From Flavobacterium piscisymbiosum (GTDB taxonomy: Bacteria > Bacteroidota > Bacteroidia > Flavobacteriales > Flavobacteriaceae), in contig NZ_JAJJMM010000001.1 in NCBI RefSeq assembly GCF_020905295.1, forward strand, positions 4,836,001 through 4,900,000: DNA of 64,000 nucleotides, in the 5' to 3' direction. The notes under the pieces are model-generated. The model searched no databases. It saw only the letters and a list, made by a program, of their open reading frames with translations, and was not told the DNA's origin. Position numbers and translations under genes: made by a program. Within the stretch, counting starts at the first letter, position 1, and every line of letters starts with the position of its first letter. Positions 9,701 to 18,250 of the stretch are shown here, piece by piece.

Positions 9701-12700
9701 GTTATGGTTAATGTTGCTTTGGTGATTGTCAGGTTTCCATTCACGTAAGTGAAATCATAATTATCAGATACTGCTCCGCTGGCTGTAATGGTGTAAGTTC
9801 CTACCGGGCTTGTATCATCTGCTATCGTAGTGATTGTTGGAGCTGTAGTAAGATTTGTTGCTGTATCTCCATTTACAAAACCTAAATAACTGGCTGTTAA
9901 TGTTGGATTGGCTGTTCCGTAAACTTTAGTTTTATCATCGGCTGTTATTGTTAAAAGTGCTTTAGTGATTGTCAGGTTTCCATTCACGTAAGTGAAATCA
10001 TAATTATCAGATACTGCTCCGCTGGCTGTAATGGTGTAAATTCCTACCGGGCTTGTATCATCTGCTATCGTAGTGATTGTTGGAGCTGTAGTAAGATTTG
10101 TTGCTGTATCTCCGTTTACAAATCCTGAATAACTGACTGTAAGTGTTGGATTTACTTCGCCGTAGACTTTGGTTTGATCATCGGCTGTTATTGTTAAAAG
10201 TGCTTTAGTGATTGTCAGATTTCCATTCACGTAAGTGAAATCATAATTATCAGAGACTGCTCCGCTGGCTGTAATAGTGTAAGTTCCTACCGGGCTTGCA
10301 TCTAAAGCCGTCGTGGTAATTGTTGGAGCTGTAGTAAGATTTGTTGCCGTGTCTCCGTTAACAAAACCTGAATAACTTGCAGTAAGTGTTGGATTTACTT
10401 CGCCGTAAACTTTGGTTTGATCATCGGCTGTGATCGTTAAAAGTGCTTTAGTGATTGTCAGATTTCCATTCACGTAAGTAAAATCATAATTATCAGAGAC
10501 TGCTCCGCTGGCTGTAATGGTGTAAGTTCCTACCGGGCTTGTATCATCTGCTATCGTAGTGATTGTTGGAGCTGTAGTAAGATTTGTTGCCGTGTCTCCG
10601 TTTACAAAACCTGAATAACTGGCTGTGAGTGTTGGATTGGCTGTTCCGTAAACTTTAATTTTATCATCAGCTGTGATGGTTAAAAGTGCTTTGGTGATTG
10701 TCAGGTTTCCATTCACGTAAGTGAAATCATAATTATCAGAGACTGCTCCGCTGGCTGTAATAGTGTAAGTTCCTACCGGGCTTGTATCTAAAGCTGTTGT
10801 GGTGATTGTTGGTAAAGTGGTTAAACTTGCTGACGTATCTCCGTTTGCAAAACCGGAATAACTGGCTGTGAGTGTTGGATTTGCTGCTCCGTAAACTTTG
10901 GTTTGATCATCGGCTGTTATGGTTAATGTTGCTTTGGTAATTGTCAAAGTTCCATTCACGTAAGTGAAATCATAATTATCAGAGACTGCTCCGCTGGCTG
11001 TAATAGTGTAAGTTCCTACCGGGCTTGTATCTAAAGCTGTTGTGGAAATTGTTGGAGCTGTAGTTAAATTTGTTGCTGTATCTCCGTTGACAAAACCGGA
11101 ATAACTGGCTGTGAGTGTTGGATTTGCTGTTCCGTAAACTTTAGTTTTATCATCGGCTGTTATTGTTAAAAGTGCTTTGGTAATTGTCAAAGTTCCATTC
11201 ACGTAAGTGAAATCATAATTATCAGAGACTGCTCCGCTGGCTGTAATAGTGTAAGTTCCTACCGGGCTTGTATCTAATGCCGTCGTAGGAATTGTTGGAG
11301 CTGTGGTTAAATTTGTTGCTGTATCTCCGTTGACAAATCCTGAATAACTGGCTGTGAGTGTTGGATTCGCTTCGCCGTAAACTTTGGTTTTATCATCGGC
11401 TGTGATGGTTAAAAGTGCTTTAGTAATTGTCAGGTTTCCATTCACGTAAGTGAAATCATAATTATCGGATACTGCGCCGCTGGCTGTTATTGTATAGGCT
11501 CCAACTGGGCTTGCATCTAAAGCCGTTGTGGAAATTGTTGGCAAAGTGGTTAAACTCGCTGAAGTTTCTCCGTTTGCAAAACCGGAATAACTGGCTGTGA
11601 GTGTTGGATTTGCTGCTCCGTAAACTTTGGTTTGATCATCGGCTGTTATGGTTAATGTTGCTTTGGTAATTGTCAAAGTTCCATTCACGTAAGTGAAATC
11701 ATAATTATCGGAGACTGCGCCGCTGGCTGTAATTGTATAAGTTCCAACTGGGCTTGCGTCTAATGCCGTCGTAGAAATTGTTGGAGCTGTGGTTAAATTT
11801 GTTGCTGTATCTCCGTTTACAAAACCTGAATAACTGGCTGTGAGTGTTGGATTTACTTCGCCGTAAACTTTGGTTTTATCATCGGCTGTTATTGTTAAAA
11901 GTGCTTTGGTGATTGTCAAAGTTCCATCAACATAACTTATTGTGTAATTAGGATTTGCGGCTCCGCTTACGCTAATAGTGTAGTCGCCAACAGGACTTCC
12001 GGTTACGGCGGCTGCACTTGTAATGGGTGCTAAAGTTAAACTCCCTACGGTGTCTCCGTTTACAAAACCTGAATAGCTAAGCGTTAGAGTTGGATTATCA
12101 TCTCCATACATTTTTGTTTTATCATCGGCAGTTATTGTTAATGCTGCTGGAGTTACTGTGCTGGAAACTGCTGCTACATTTACTGTAGTTGCGTTATTAC
12201 TAGTTAATACGATATCTCCGGAATATGTGCCGGCCGGAATTGTTCCTTTTAGTCTTATATAAACTGGTGTAGAAGCAATTATACCGGCTGCTCCAATGGT
12301 AACTGAATTTGTGAATGTAAGATCATCTGAACTTACTTCGAACCCTGTTGGTGCTGTGACTAAAATTCCTTCGGCCATATCGGTTCCTGAAACATTAAAA
12401 GTCCCTGATACTGATGGTGTGCCGTAAATTGTTGTTAACGCTGATAAAGTACCTGTAGTTACAATAGTAGGTTCGGTTCTGGTTACTGTTATGGTATAAG
12501 TTTCTATTGTTGTACCATCTTGGGCAGTAACTATTGTTGTGATAACATTTGGTCCAACCACTAATGCAATCGCGCCAGAAGCACTTCCGCTTACCACCGT
12601 TACACCATTTACGGTTACAGTCGCATTATTATCTGTAGTTATAGGTGTTAATGTTAAACTTGTGACTGCATTAGATACTGTTGCTGTATAAGCTGTTGTT

Positions 12701-15700
12701 GCTGTTGCAAAAACCGGAGTTAAAGTACCTGAACTAATACTTAAATCACTCAAAGTTGCTATATTGCTTATTGTTGTTACTGAGGCTGGATTTCCTGTAC
12801 TTACAGTAGAAAGATAGGTTTCTCTACCCGCTAAAGAGCCATTATATTCAACCGCCATTACCTGATAAGTTGTCGCAGGAAGCAGACCTGTTATATCTAC
12901 TGATGTCCCTGTACCATTATAAATACAGTACCAGCCACTAGTTCCTATTTGTGTCCCAGTTCCAAAAGCTGGATTAGCAGTATAAGTAATATGATCAACT
13001 GGCAGAGGGCTGCCACTGGATCCTGCATACATAAACACTGCTCTCGATAATCCATTTCCAACTGTCCAGCTCGCAGTTGTTGTTGTTTCTGTTGTATTCA
13101 CAAAAGTAACGTTCGTCGCTTGAATTGTTGGTGGATACAAAGGATCATTACGAAAAACGGATATATTATTACCATCTCCATTTGCCGTTGCTATATCGTT
13201 TTTACCATCTCCATCAAAATCTCCTATTATTACGTTTCTAGCATTAGTATTATTAGCAAAATCTACTCTGGTACCAAAAGTAATAGCTCCACCAACTGGT
13301 GAAGTATTACGAAAAACAGCTAAGATTGCTCCTGATGTGGCTGCAACTAAATCAGGATTACCGTCACCATCTATATCACTAATTGCTACACCATTGGTAT
13401 TATTTGCTGTTACAACATTTATTCTAGGATCAAAATTAATATTCCCAATCCCTGAAGAAGTATTTTTAAATACAGATACAAAAGCACTACCTGCATTAGC
13501 AGCGGCAATATCTGGTTTACCATCTTTATTAAAATCTCCTACTGCTATGTTATAACCGCTTGCTCCAGTGCCATATGCAACTTGAGCAGCAAAACCCACA
13601 GTACCAACTGTTGAAATATTACGAAAAACCGATATAGAACTATTTAAATTAGCCGTAATTATATCCATTTTACCATCGCCATCCAAATCCCCACTTCCAA
13701 TTGCCTGAGCTCTTCCGTTGGCTGCAAAATCTACTTTGGAGTCAAAATTAATATTCCCAATACCAGAAGAAATATTTCGCAAAACTGATATATTATTAGA
13801 ATCCAAATTAGAAGTAACTACGTCTGTTTTACCGTCTCCATCAACATCACCTATTGCAATGTCACTTGGTGATGCACCTACTATATAAGTCACCTGATTT
13901 GCAAAATTAATATTACCGGGTCCTGTTGAAATATTTCTAAAAATAGAAACTAAAGTTCCCGTTAAATTTGCTACAGCAAGATCTAATTTACCGTCACCAT
14001 CAAAATCTCCTGCACGTACGCCTTTGGGAGCTGTTCCAATTGTAAAATCTATTTTAGAACCAAAAGAACCGGCATCAATAGTACCACTCACAGCCGTGTT
14101 GCGGAAAACCGATATTGAATTATTACCAGCATTTGTAGATACTAAATCATCCTTTCCATCTCCATCAAAATCCCCATTCGCTACACCTAAAACTACGCTA
14201 CCTGCAGTAAAATTTACTTTCGGCAATATATCATCTATGGTTATAGCTCCTTTGTTTGGTGTAAAGGTCATAGTAAATGGTATCATCGAATATCCTATTA
14301 AAACAGTTGCTGTATTCGTAACTGAAATTGGTTGATACGTACTTCCTATTGGTACTGTTACAGTTAAACTTGTTGTTGTTGCAGCAATAACAACTGCCTG
14401 AACTGCTCCAAAAAACACCGTGTTTTCTGCTAAAGTTGCACCAAAATTAGATCCGCTTATAATTACCGTAGTACCTACAGGACCATTCTCCGGACTAAAA
14501 CTTGTAATTATTGGCGGGGGCGCGCTAGCAGCAAGCCTGGTTATAGTTAATGTATAAGTTTCAGTCGATATACCATCTGTCGCTGTTACAATTTTGGTTA
14601 TCACATTCGATCCTACATTCAATGCAATTGTGCCTGATGTATTTCCGCTTATTACTGGTACACCATTCACAGTTATGGTTGCATTACCATCTGTAGCTAC
14701 GGGAGTTACTGTTATAGCAGTTGTATAAAAATCTACGGTTGCAGTATAATTTGTAGTTCCTGATGCAAAAGCGGGACTTAAATTTCCTGCACTTAAACTC
14801 AAATTACTCAATGTTGCAATATTATTATTTAGAGCAGCAGTTGTAAATCCCGCAGGATTTCCTGTGCTTGTCGCTGTAAGATGCAATTCATTCCCCAATG
14901 AACCATTATATTCCAGTGTCATAACCTGATAAGTTGTTGAAGGAGATAAACCTGTAAGATCTACCGTTGTACCAATGCCTTGGTAAACACAAAACCAACC
15001 GCTTGATCCAATTTCAGTTCCTAAACCAAACACAGAATTAGGTGTATAAGGAAAATAATTAAGAGGTGCAGCACTGCCACTTGCTCCCGCATAAACAAAT
15101 ACAACTCTGGACGCTCCATTACCATTTGTCCAGTTAATAGTAGTACTTGTTGAGGTAGTATTTGTAAAAACTAAATTACTTGCCTGAACTGTTGGCGGTC
15201 CAACATTTACTATTCCGCTATTAGCAGCAAAAAAAGTTGGGCTTATGTTTATAGCCGCAGACCCCACACCTCCCCAGGTTCCTGTAGAATTTGATCCATT
15301 AAGAGATAGCAAAAATGTCGAGTGAATAAATGTTCCTAAGTCTGCAATTACTCCGGCTTCAATGGATAAAGTATTATTTACCGCGATGGCACTATCAAAA
15401 GTCTTAATTCCGGCACCGGACAAAGTAAGATTATCATAAACATAATTACCTACTATCTGTGCTGCCGAACCATTATAATTTACCTCTCCAATACCAGGAG
15501 TTAAAGATCCACCAGTCATAGTACTTCCAATATTTAACGAACCTATGCTGGTAAAAGCAATATTATTCTGGAGAGCTGATCCTGTCATGATAACATTCCC
15601 TACAACATTTGCAGTTCCTGTATCAATAGTCAAATGACATTTTCTGGTATCATTTACACCGGCTTCCATAGTAATTCCTCCTGCAGCCAATGTTCCTGAT

Positions 15701-16029
15701 CCTACGGCAAGCGTAGTATTACCGTTATCAAAGGTTGGAGCAGTAATTGTAATTTCAGCAATAACTGCTAAAGTTCCCGAAGCACTAATTGTTAAACTAC
15801 TTCCAGCTCCTAAAGTAAGTGCAGCACAAGTTACACCAGCTGTCGAAATTACGGGCTGATTGACTACAGGAGGTATAACAACATCTTCTAATGCTTCCGG
15901 AGCAACTCCAAGACTCCAGTTTAAATCATTTTCCCATGCCGTATTTATTGCACCAGTCCACGTATTAGTTTGTGCATATCCAAAATTAAACAAAAGCGAT
16001 ACCAGTATAATAAGTATATTTTTATTCAT
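3739..16029 (-). CDS. Giant T9SS type B secreted protein with 31 MBG-type repeats
   Basis: This 4096-residue secreted protein starts at MNKNILIILVSLLFNFGYAQ (Sec signal); a TTG 26 codons upstream is less likely. In order there are: an N-terminal beta-rich region; a fibronectin-like module (about 280-386); a cadherin-like beta-sandwich (400-498); an IPT/TIG domain (503-580); seven FG-GAP/VCBS-type Ca-binding motifs of the DFDGDGKDDL kind (600-961); a second fibronectin-like and cadherin-like pair; an unassigned beta module; 31 MBG-type repeats of about 81 residues (about 1294-3808); two more cadherin-like modules; and the gliding-motility/CHU_C type B sorting domain (SPNGDGKNDFW, last 90 residues). 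This is the make-up of a surface-exposed or released adhesin-like filament. Neighbouring PorP/SprF is the likely export partner. The ligand is unknown. Confidence 0.93.
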   Translation of the reverse strand: MNKNILIILVSLLFNFGYAQTNTWTGAINTAWENDLNWSLGVAPEALEDVVIPPVVNQPVISTAGVTCAALTLGAGSSLTISASGTLAVIAEITITAPTFDNGNTTLAVGSGTLAAGGITMEAGVNDTRKCHLTIDTGTANVVGNVIMTGSALQNNIAFTSIGSLNIGSTMTGGSLTPGIGEVNYNGSAAQIVGNYVYDNLTLSGAGIKTFDSAIAVNNTLSIEAGVIADLGTFIHSTFLLSLNGSNSTGTWGGVGSAAINISPTFFAANSGIVNVGPPTVQASNLVFTNTTSTSTTINWTNGNGASRVVFVYAGASGSAAPLNYFPYTPNSVFGLGTEIGSSGWFCVYQGIGTTVDLTGLSPSTTYQVMTLEYNGSLGNELHLTATSTGNPAGFTTAALNNNIATLSNLSLSAGNLSPAFASGTTNYTATVDFYTTAITVTPVATDGNATITVNGVPVISGNTSGTIALNVGSNVITKIVTATDGISTETYTLTITRLAASAPPPIITSFSPENGPVGTTVIISGSNFGATLAENTVFFGAVQAVVIAATTTSLTVTVPIGSTYQPISVTNTATVLIGYSMIPFTMTFTPNKGAITIDDILPKVNFTAGSVVLGVANGDFDGDGKDDLVSTNAGNNSISVFRNTAVSGTIDAGSFGSKIDFTIGTAPKGVRAGDFDGDGKLDLAVANLTGTLVSIFRNISTGPGNINFANQVTYIVGASPSDIAIGDVDGDGKTDVVTSNLDSNNISVLRNISSGIGNINFDSKVDFAANGRAQAIGSGDLDGDGKMDIITANLNSSISVFRNISTVGTVGFAAQVAYGTGASGYNIAVGDFNKDGKPDIAAANAGSAFVSVFKNTSSGIGNINFDPRINVVTANNTNGVAISDIDGDGNPDLVAATSGAILAVFRNTSPVGGAITFGTRVDFANNTNARNVIIGDFDGDGKNDIATANGDGNNISVFRNDPLYPPTIQATNVTFVNTTETTTTASWTVGNGLSRAVFMYAGSSGSPLPVDHITYTANPAFGTGTQIGTSGWYCIYNGTGTSVDITGLLPATTYQVMAVEYNGSLAGRETYLSTVSTGNPASVTTISNIATLSDLSISSGTLTPVFATATTAYTATVSNAVTSLTLTPITTDNNATVTVNGVTVVSGSASGAIALVVGPNVITTIVTAQDGTTIETYTITVTRTEPTIVTTGTLSALTTIYGTPSVSGTFNVSGTDMAEGILVTAPTGFEVSSDDLTFTNSVTIGAAGIIASTPVYIRLKGTIPAGTYSGDIVLTSNNATTVNVAAVSSTVTPAALTITADDKTKMYGDDNPTLTLSYSGFVNGDTVGSLTLAPITSAAAVTGSPVGDYTISVSGAANPNYTISYVDGTLTITKALLTITADDKTKVYGEVNPTLTASYSGFVNGDTATNLTTAPTISTTALDASPVGTYTITASGAVSDNYDFTYVNGTLTITKATLTITADDQTKVYGAANPTLTASYSGFANGETSASLTTLPTISTTALDASPVGAYTITASGAVSDNYDFTYVNGNLTITKALLTITADDKTKVYGEANPTLTASYSGFVNGDTATNLTTAPTIPTTALDTSPVGTYTITASGAVSDNYDFTYVNGTLTITKALLTITADDKTKVYGTANPTLTASYSGFVNGDTATNLTTAPTISTTALDTSPVGTYTITASGAVSDNYDFTYVNGTLTITKATLTITADDQTKVYGAANPTLTASYSGFANGDTSASLTTLPTITTTALDTSPVGTYTITASGAVSDNYDFTYVNGNLTITKALLTITADDKIKVYGTANPTLTASYSGFVNGDTATNLTTAPTITTIADDTSPVGTYTITASGAVSDNYDFTYVNGNLTITKALLTITADDQTKVYGEVNPTLTASYSGFVNGDTATNLTTAPTITTTALDASPVGTYTITASGAVSDNYDFTYVNGNLTITKALLTITADDQTKVYGEVNPTLTVSYSGFVNGDTATNLTTAPTITTIADDTSPVGIYTITASGAVSDNYDFTYVNGNLTITKALLTITADDKTKVYGTANPTLTASYLGFVNGDTATNLTTAPTITTIADDTSPVGTYTITASGAVSDNYDFTYVNGNLTITKATLTITADDQTKVYGAANPTLTASYSGFANGETSASLTTLPTISTTALDASPVGTYTITASGAVSDNYDITYVNGNLTITKAALTITADDQTKVYGTANPTLTASYSGFVNGDTATNLITPPTISTTALDASPVGTYTITASGAVSDNYDFTYVNGNLTITKALLTITADDQTKVYGEANPTLTASYSGFVNGDTATNLITPPTISTTALDASPVGTYTITASGAVSDNYDFTYVNGNLTITKALLTITADDQTKVYGEANPTLTASYSGFVNGDTATNLTTPPTITTIADATSPVGTYIITPSGAVSDNYDFTYVNGNLTITKATLTITADDQTKVYGTANPTLTAGYLGFVNGDTATNLTTAPTITTTALDASPVGTYTITASGAVSDNYDFTYVNGNLTITKATLTITADDQTKVYGAANPTLTASYSGFANGETSASLTTLPTISTTALDASPVGTYTITASGAVSDNYDFTYVNGNLTITKALLTITADDKTKVYGEVNPTLTASYSGFVNGDTATNLTTAPTISTTALDTSPVGTYTITASGAVSDNYDITYVNGTLTITKAALTITADDQTKVYGTANPTLTASYSGFVNGDTATNLTTPPTISTTALDASPVGIYTITANGAVSDNYDITYVNGNLTITKALLTITADDKTKVYGTANPTLTLSYSGFVNGDTVGSLTLAPITSAAAVTGSPVGDYTISVSGAANPNYTISYVDGTLTITKALLTITADDKIKVYGTANPTLTASYSGFVNGDTATNLTTAPTISTTALDASPVGTYTITASGAVSDNYDFTYVNGNLTITKATLTITADDKTKVYGTANPTLTASYSGFVNGDTSVSLITLPTITTIADATSPVGTYTITASGAVSDNYDFTYVNGNLTITKAFLTITADDKTKVYGEANPTLTASYSGFVNGDTSVSLITLPTITTIADDTSPVGTYTITASGAVSDNYDFTYVNGTLTITKALLTITADDKTKVYGEVNPTLTASYSGFVNGDTATNLTTPPTIITTALDASPVGTYAITASGAVSDNYDFTYVNGTLTITKATLIITADNQTKVYGEVNPTLTASYLGFVNGDTSASLTTLPTISTIADDTSPVGTYAITVSGAASDNYTINYVDGTLTITGATLLTIIANDQSKIYGEANPTLTVSYVGFVNGDTEASLTTLPTITTTAVQSSPVGTYPITASGAINSNYTISYVPGVLTVTPANLAIAADDKTKIYGEANPPLTLNYTGFVNGDTEASLLTPAIASTTADATSPVGSYPITISGATSLNYTIGYTSGATLTVTPANLAIAADDKFKIYGEANPPLTLNYTGFVNGDTEESLLTPAIASTTANATSPVGSYPITISGATSLNYTIGYTSGATLTVTPANLTITANNQTKTYGSVNPTLTTSYSGFVNGDTASSFITLPTIATTSFTGSSVGTYPITASGAVNPNYAINYVDGTLTVTTATLTITADNQSKTYGSVNPTLTTSYSGFVNGDTALSFSTLPTISTTAVTGSSVGTYPITASGAVSPNYAINYVDGTLTVTTATLTITADNQSKTYGSVNPTLTTSYSGFVNGDTAASFTTLPTVSTTAVTGSTVGIYPITASGAVNPNYTISYFNGNLTVTTASLTITADNKTRDYGAPNPVLTASYSGFVNGDTSASLTTQPIIATIANTTSPVGVYAITVSGAVGANYNITYVTGVLTIVSPTDLNLASLTVNNGTLNPAFSPNVLSYTVNVASTISSEAITAIADDPLAKITINGITVQGGSPYTIALVPGQNTVIIRVVGEDGITTKSYTLNIIREKSSTATLSNLTISEGTLNPVFESDINNYSALVKYDVASINVRPTTTDLGAKITVNGLPVSSGTSSAPVTLIAGENIIETIVTAQDGITKETYTIIVYKGISPDQLVVNNILSPNGDGKNDFWQIKDIELFPNNMVTVYDRAGRIVYSKKSYSNEWDGSYSGSPLNNDTYYYLIDLGDNLPKIKGFITMLRD
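4606..12148 (-). repeat. 31 tandem coding repeats of about 243 bp (MBG-type domains)
   Basis: Each unit encodes about 81 residues with the pattern LTITADDKTKVYG, NPTLTASYSGFVNGDT, SPVGTYTITASGA and LTITK. Units 2-23 (counted from the N-terminus) are the most alike; units 24-31 are more diverged. Units 1 and 19 share a variant (GSLTLAPITSAAAVTGSP) found in no other unit, and the ANGETSASLTTLP variant appears in units 3, 11 and 16 (ANGDTSASL in unit 6). Two adjacent 243-bp stretches (8881-9123 and 9124-9366) are identical. The array is therefore still expanding or being homogenised by recombination. Confidence 0.92.
13146..14230 (-). other. FG-GAP/VCBS-type Ca-binding repeat block within the giant gene
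   Basis: Seven motifs of the form D-x-(D/N)-x-D-G-(K/N)-x-D, for example DFDGDGKDDL, DVDGDGKTDV and DFNKDGKPDI, occur about every 50 residues and alternate with ISVFRN-type strands. These match FG-GAP/VCBS propeller blades with calcium loops, so this block is likely a seven-bladed beta-propeller, a common carbohydrate- or protein-binding head in secreted proteins. Confidence 0.8.
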
Positions 16030-16653
16030 ATTATTCAATTTTAAATTTTGAAGAAAAGGGAAACAATTATGTAATAAACCAGCTAACAAAGTATTCTTTA
16101 CAATCAATAACTAAAGCTCTTATAAGACTAAATGTAAATGCCCTATTGATAAGACATAGTTTTAAAATTTAACAAAATGCATTTCTGGATTCTTTTCAAA
16201 GGAAGATAAGAGAGGTAAAATAAAATCTGAGGCAGATAGATAATTTGAAAAGGCTTAAAAAAAGTAAAATAAAACTTATTTACTTCTATAAACACAGTTA
16301 ATAATCAACACATTAATCAAAAGTAAATTTACTATGAATTGACGTTTATTTTGAAAAAAAAGAAGGAAAAGCGTTTCATTTTATAAAATGGAACAATTTT
16401 CTTTATCTATTTCTAAAAAAAGCAATTTATTAAGAAAACAAAAACTGTTTTAAAAAACAAATCAAGTCTAAAGAGATTGCAACATTAAAATTGCATTAGA
16501 ATTGGGCATTTCATTCCTAAATAAAATTGATTTACTAATATTATTTTTTACATTTGCGTTATTTTTAATTATTCTAAATAGTTTTTATATAAAGAAGATA
16601 TTAGGTAAACAAAAAACAACCTCAAACAAATTTCAAAACAATAAATACCCAAT
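16030..16653. promoter_or_regulatory. Divergent intergenic region, AT-rich, with palindrome and promoter
   Basis: This 624-bp spacer separates the giant gene from the ankyrin gene. It holds no gene. Positions 16373-16394 form a near-perfect 22-bp palindrome centred on CATTTTATAAAATG, a candidate operator. A well-spaced promoter for the ankyrin gene lies at 16527-16556. No clear promoter for the giant gene was found; on the minus strand TACATTTA near 16125 is one mismatch from the -7 consensus. Confidence 0.55.
16527..16556 (+). promoter_or_regulatory. Bacteroidota promoter for the ankyrin gene
   Basis: TTG at 16527-16529 and TACATTTG at 16549-16556 match the -33 and -7 elements with a 19-bp spacer, the expected distance. 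Transcription would begin near 16563, leaving a leader of about 90 nt before the ATG at 16654. Confidence 0.7.
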
Positions 16654-18147
16654 ATGAAAAAGAATATTTTTATCTCTTTCGCATTAGCTGCAACTTTATT
16701 TGTTAGTGCCCAACAAAAAAACACAATGTTAGAGGCTTCTTTTTGGAAAGCCACACCAGATGTTACAACCGTAAAAGCCGAAATAGCAAAAGGAAACAAC
16801 CCTTCTGAATCCAATGCAAATGCTTTTGATGTGGTCGTTATGGCTATTAATAATGATGCACCTCTGGCAAGTATAAAATACTTATTAGACCAACCAGGAA
16901 ATCCTGTAAACAAACCTACCCATGACAATCGTATTTATTTGCACTGGGCGGCTTACAGAGGAAATACAGAATTGGTAGAATACTTAATCTCAAAAGGATC
17001 CGATATTAATTTTGAAGACAGTCATGGTACTACCCCACTTGTTTTTGCAGCAGGAAATGGTCTTTTAAACTCAGGAGTTTGTGATGCTTTTTTTAAAGCC
17101 GGAATAAATCCAAAGCAAAAATATAATGACGGTGCCAATTTGTTACTTATGGCAATTCCGTTTGACAAAGAACTTATGCTTAGTGACTATCTTACAACTA
17201 AAGGATTATCATTTAAAGATGTTGATAATAACGGAAAAACTGCTTTTGATTATGCTGCAAGAACTGGAAATGTAGTTCTTCTGAAAAAACTTGTAGCAAA
17301 AGGAGTTAAACCTACAGATAATGCCCTTCTGGTTGCTACTCAGGGAACACGCAGAGAAACAACGCCTCTTGAAGCTTACAAATATTTAGTAGAAGAAATA
17401 AAACTAAAACCAACTTTTACCACTAAATCAGGAGAAAATGTACTGCACTTTTTGGCAGGCAAACAAAATCAGACTGAAATTATCAATTACTTTTTAAGCA
17501 AAGGTGTCGATGCCAACCAAGTAAACAAAGACGGAAACACTCCTGTTATGATTGCTGCCGGAGCAAGAGAAACTGCTGTTTTAGAACTATTATTACCAAA
17601 AGTAAAAAACATCAATTTACAGAACCTGAAAGGCGAATCGGCTTTGACAATGGCGGTAAGATCAGGAACGCCTGAAGCGGTTGCGCTACTTTTAAACAAA
17701 GGCGCAGATGTGAATGTAAAAGATAAAGACGGAAATAATCTTGGCGTTTATTTAGTACAATCGTACAGACCGGCAGGACGCGAGGCTAATGCTGCAAAAG
17801 ATCCATTTGAGGCCAAAATAAAATTACTTCAGGATAAAGGTTTAAATCTTGCTGCTGCTCAAAAAGACGGAAGTACTTTATATCACTTCGCTATTGCTAA
17901 AAATGATTTGGCTTTGCTGAAAAAATTAGCTTCTTTGAATATTGATGTTAATGCTAAAAACAAAGACGGTCTTACGGCTTTACACAAAGCTGCAATGGTA
18001 GCCAAAGACGATTCAATCCTAAAATACCTTGTATCTCTTGGTGCCAAAAAAGACATCAATACCGAATTTGACGAAAGCGCTTATGCACTGGCCAAAGAAA
18101 ATGAATCACTAACGAAAAACAATGTTTCGGTTGAATTTTTAAAATAG
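16654..18147 (+). CDS. Secreted ankyrin-repeat protein
   Basis: This 497-residue protein starts with a Sec signal peptide (MKKNIFISFALAATLFVSAQ), so it acts outside the cytoplasm, probably in the periplasm. The rest is a solenoid of about 10-12 ankyrin repeats, clearest as YLHWAAYRGNTELVEYLISKG, TPVMIAAGARETAVLELLL, SALTMAVRSGTPEAVALLLNKGADVNVKDKDG and TALHKAAMVAKDDSILKYLVSLGA. Ankyrin arrays bind proteins; no catalytic domain is present. It has its own well-formed promoter and is followed by genes for a DUF2271 protein, a PepSY reductase and ApbE on the same strand. It may therefore scaffold or protect this periplasmic redox system, as periplasmic ankyrin proteins near oxidative-stress enzymes do in other bacteria. 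That role is inferred. Confidence 0.88.
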   Translation: MKKNIFISFALAATLFVSAQQKNTMLEASFWKATPDVTTVKAEIAKGNNPSESNANAFDVVVMAINNDAPLASIKYLLDQPGNPVNKPTHDNRIYLHWAAYRGNTELVEYLISKGSDINFEDSHGTTPLVFAAGNGLLNSGVCDAFFKAGINPKQKYNDGANLLLMAIPFDKELMLSDYLTTKGLSFKDVDNNGKTAFDYAARTGNVVLLKKLVAKGVKPTDNALLVATQGTRRETTPLEAYKYLVEEIKLKPTFTTKSGENVLHFLAGKQNQTEIINYFLSKGVDANQVNKDGNTPVMIAAGARETAVLELLLPKVKNINLQNLKGESALTMAVRSGTPEAVALLLNKGADVNVKDKDGNNLGVYLVQSYRPAGREANAAKDPFEAKIKLLQDKGLNLAAAQKDGSTLYHFAIAKNDLALLKKLASLNIDVNAKNKDGLTALHKAAMVAKDDSILKYLVSLGAKKDINTEFDESAYALAKENESLTKNNVSVEFLK

Positions 18148-18250
18148 TTAAAAAAGTTATGAATTAGGAGTTATGAGTTTTTAGTTAAATCAAACTTATA
18201 ACTTATAACTCATAACCCATAACCCACAACTCACAACTCATAACTCAAAT
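18148..18250. repeat. Short tandem repeat of AACTCATA/AACCCATA units
   Basis: From about 18197 to 18247 the sequence is a run of 7-8-base units (ATAACTC, ATAACCC, ACAACTC). An upstream segment, AGTTATGAGTTT at 18169-18180, is complementary to part of it, so the transcript could fold. It lies just before the DUF2271 start, where slippage could change leader structure. Confidence 0.75.

Noticed and set aside
4606..12148. Possible CRISPR-like or non-coding tandem array
   Set aside because: Units are 243 bp, in frame with the giant gene, with no spacers; they are coding MBG-type domains.
13120..14335. Antisense reading frames inside the giant gene (13120-13302, 13337-13555, 14024-14335)
   Set aside because: They are antisense to a clearly coding frame with FG-GAP motifs and have no signals or family features of their own.
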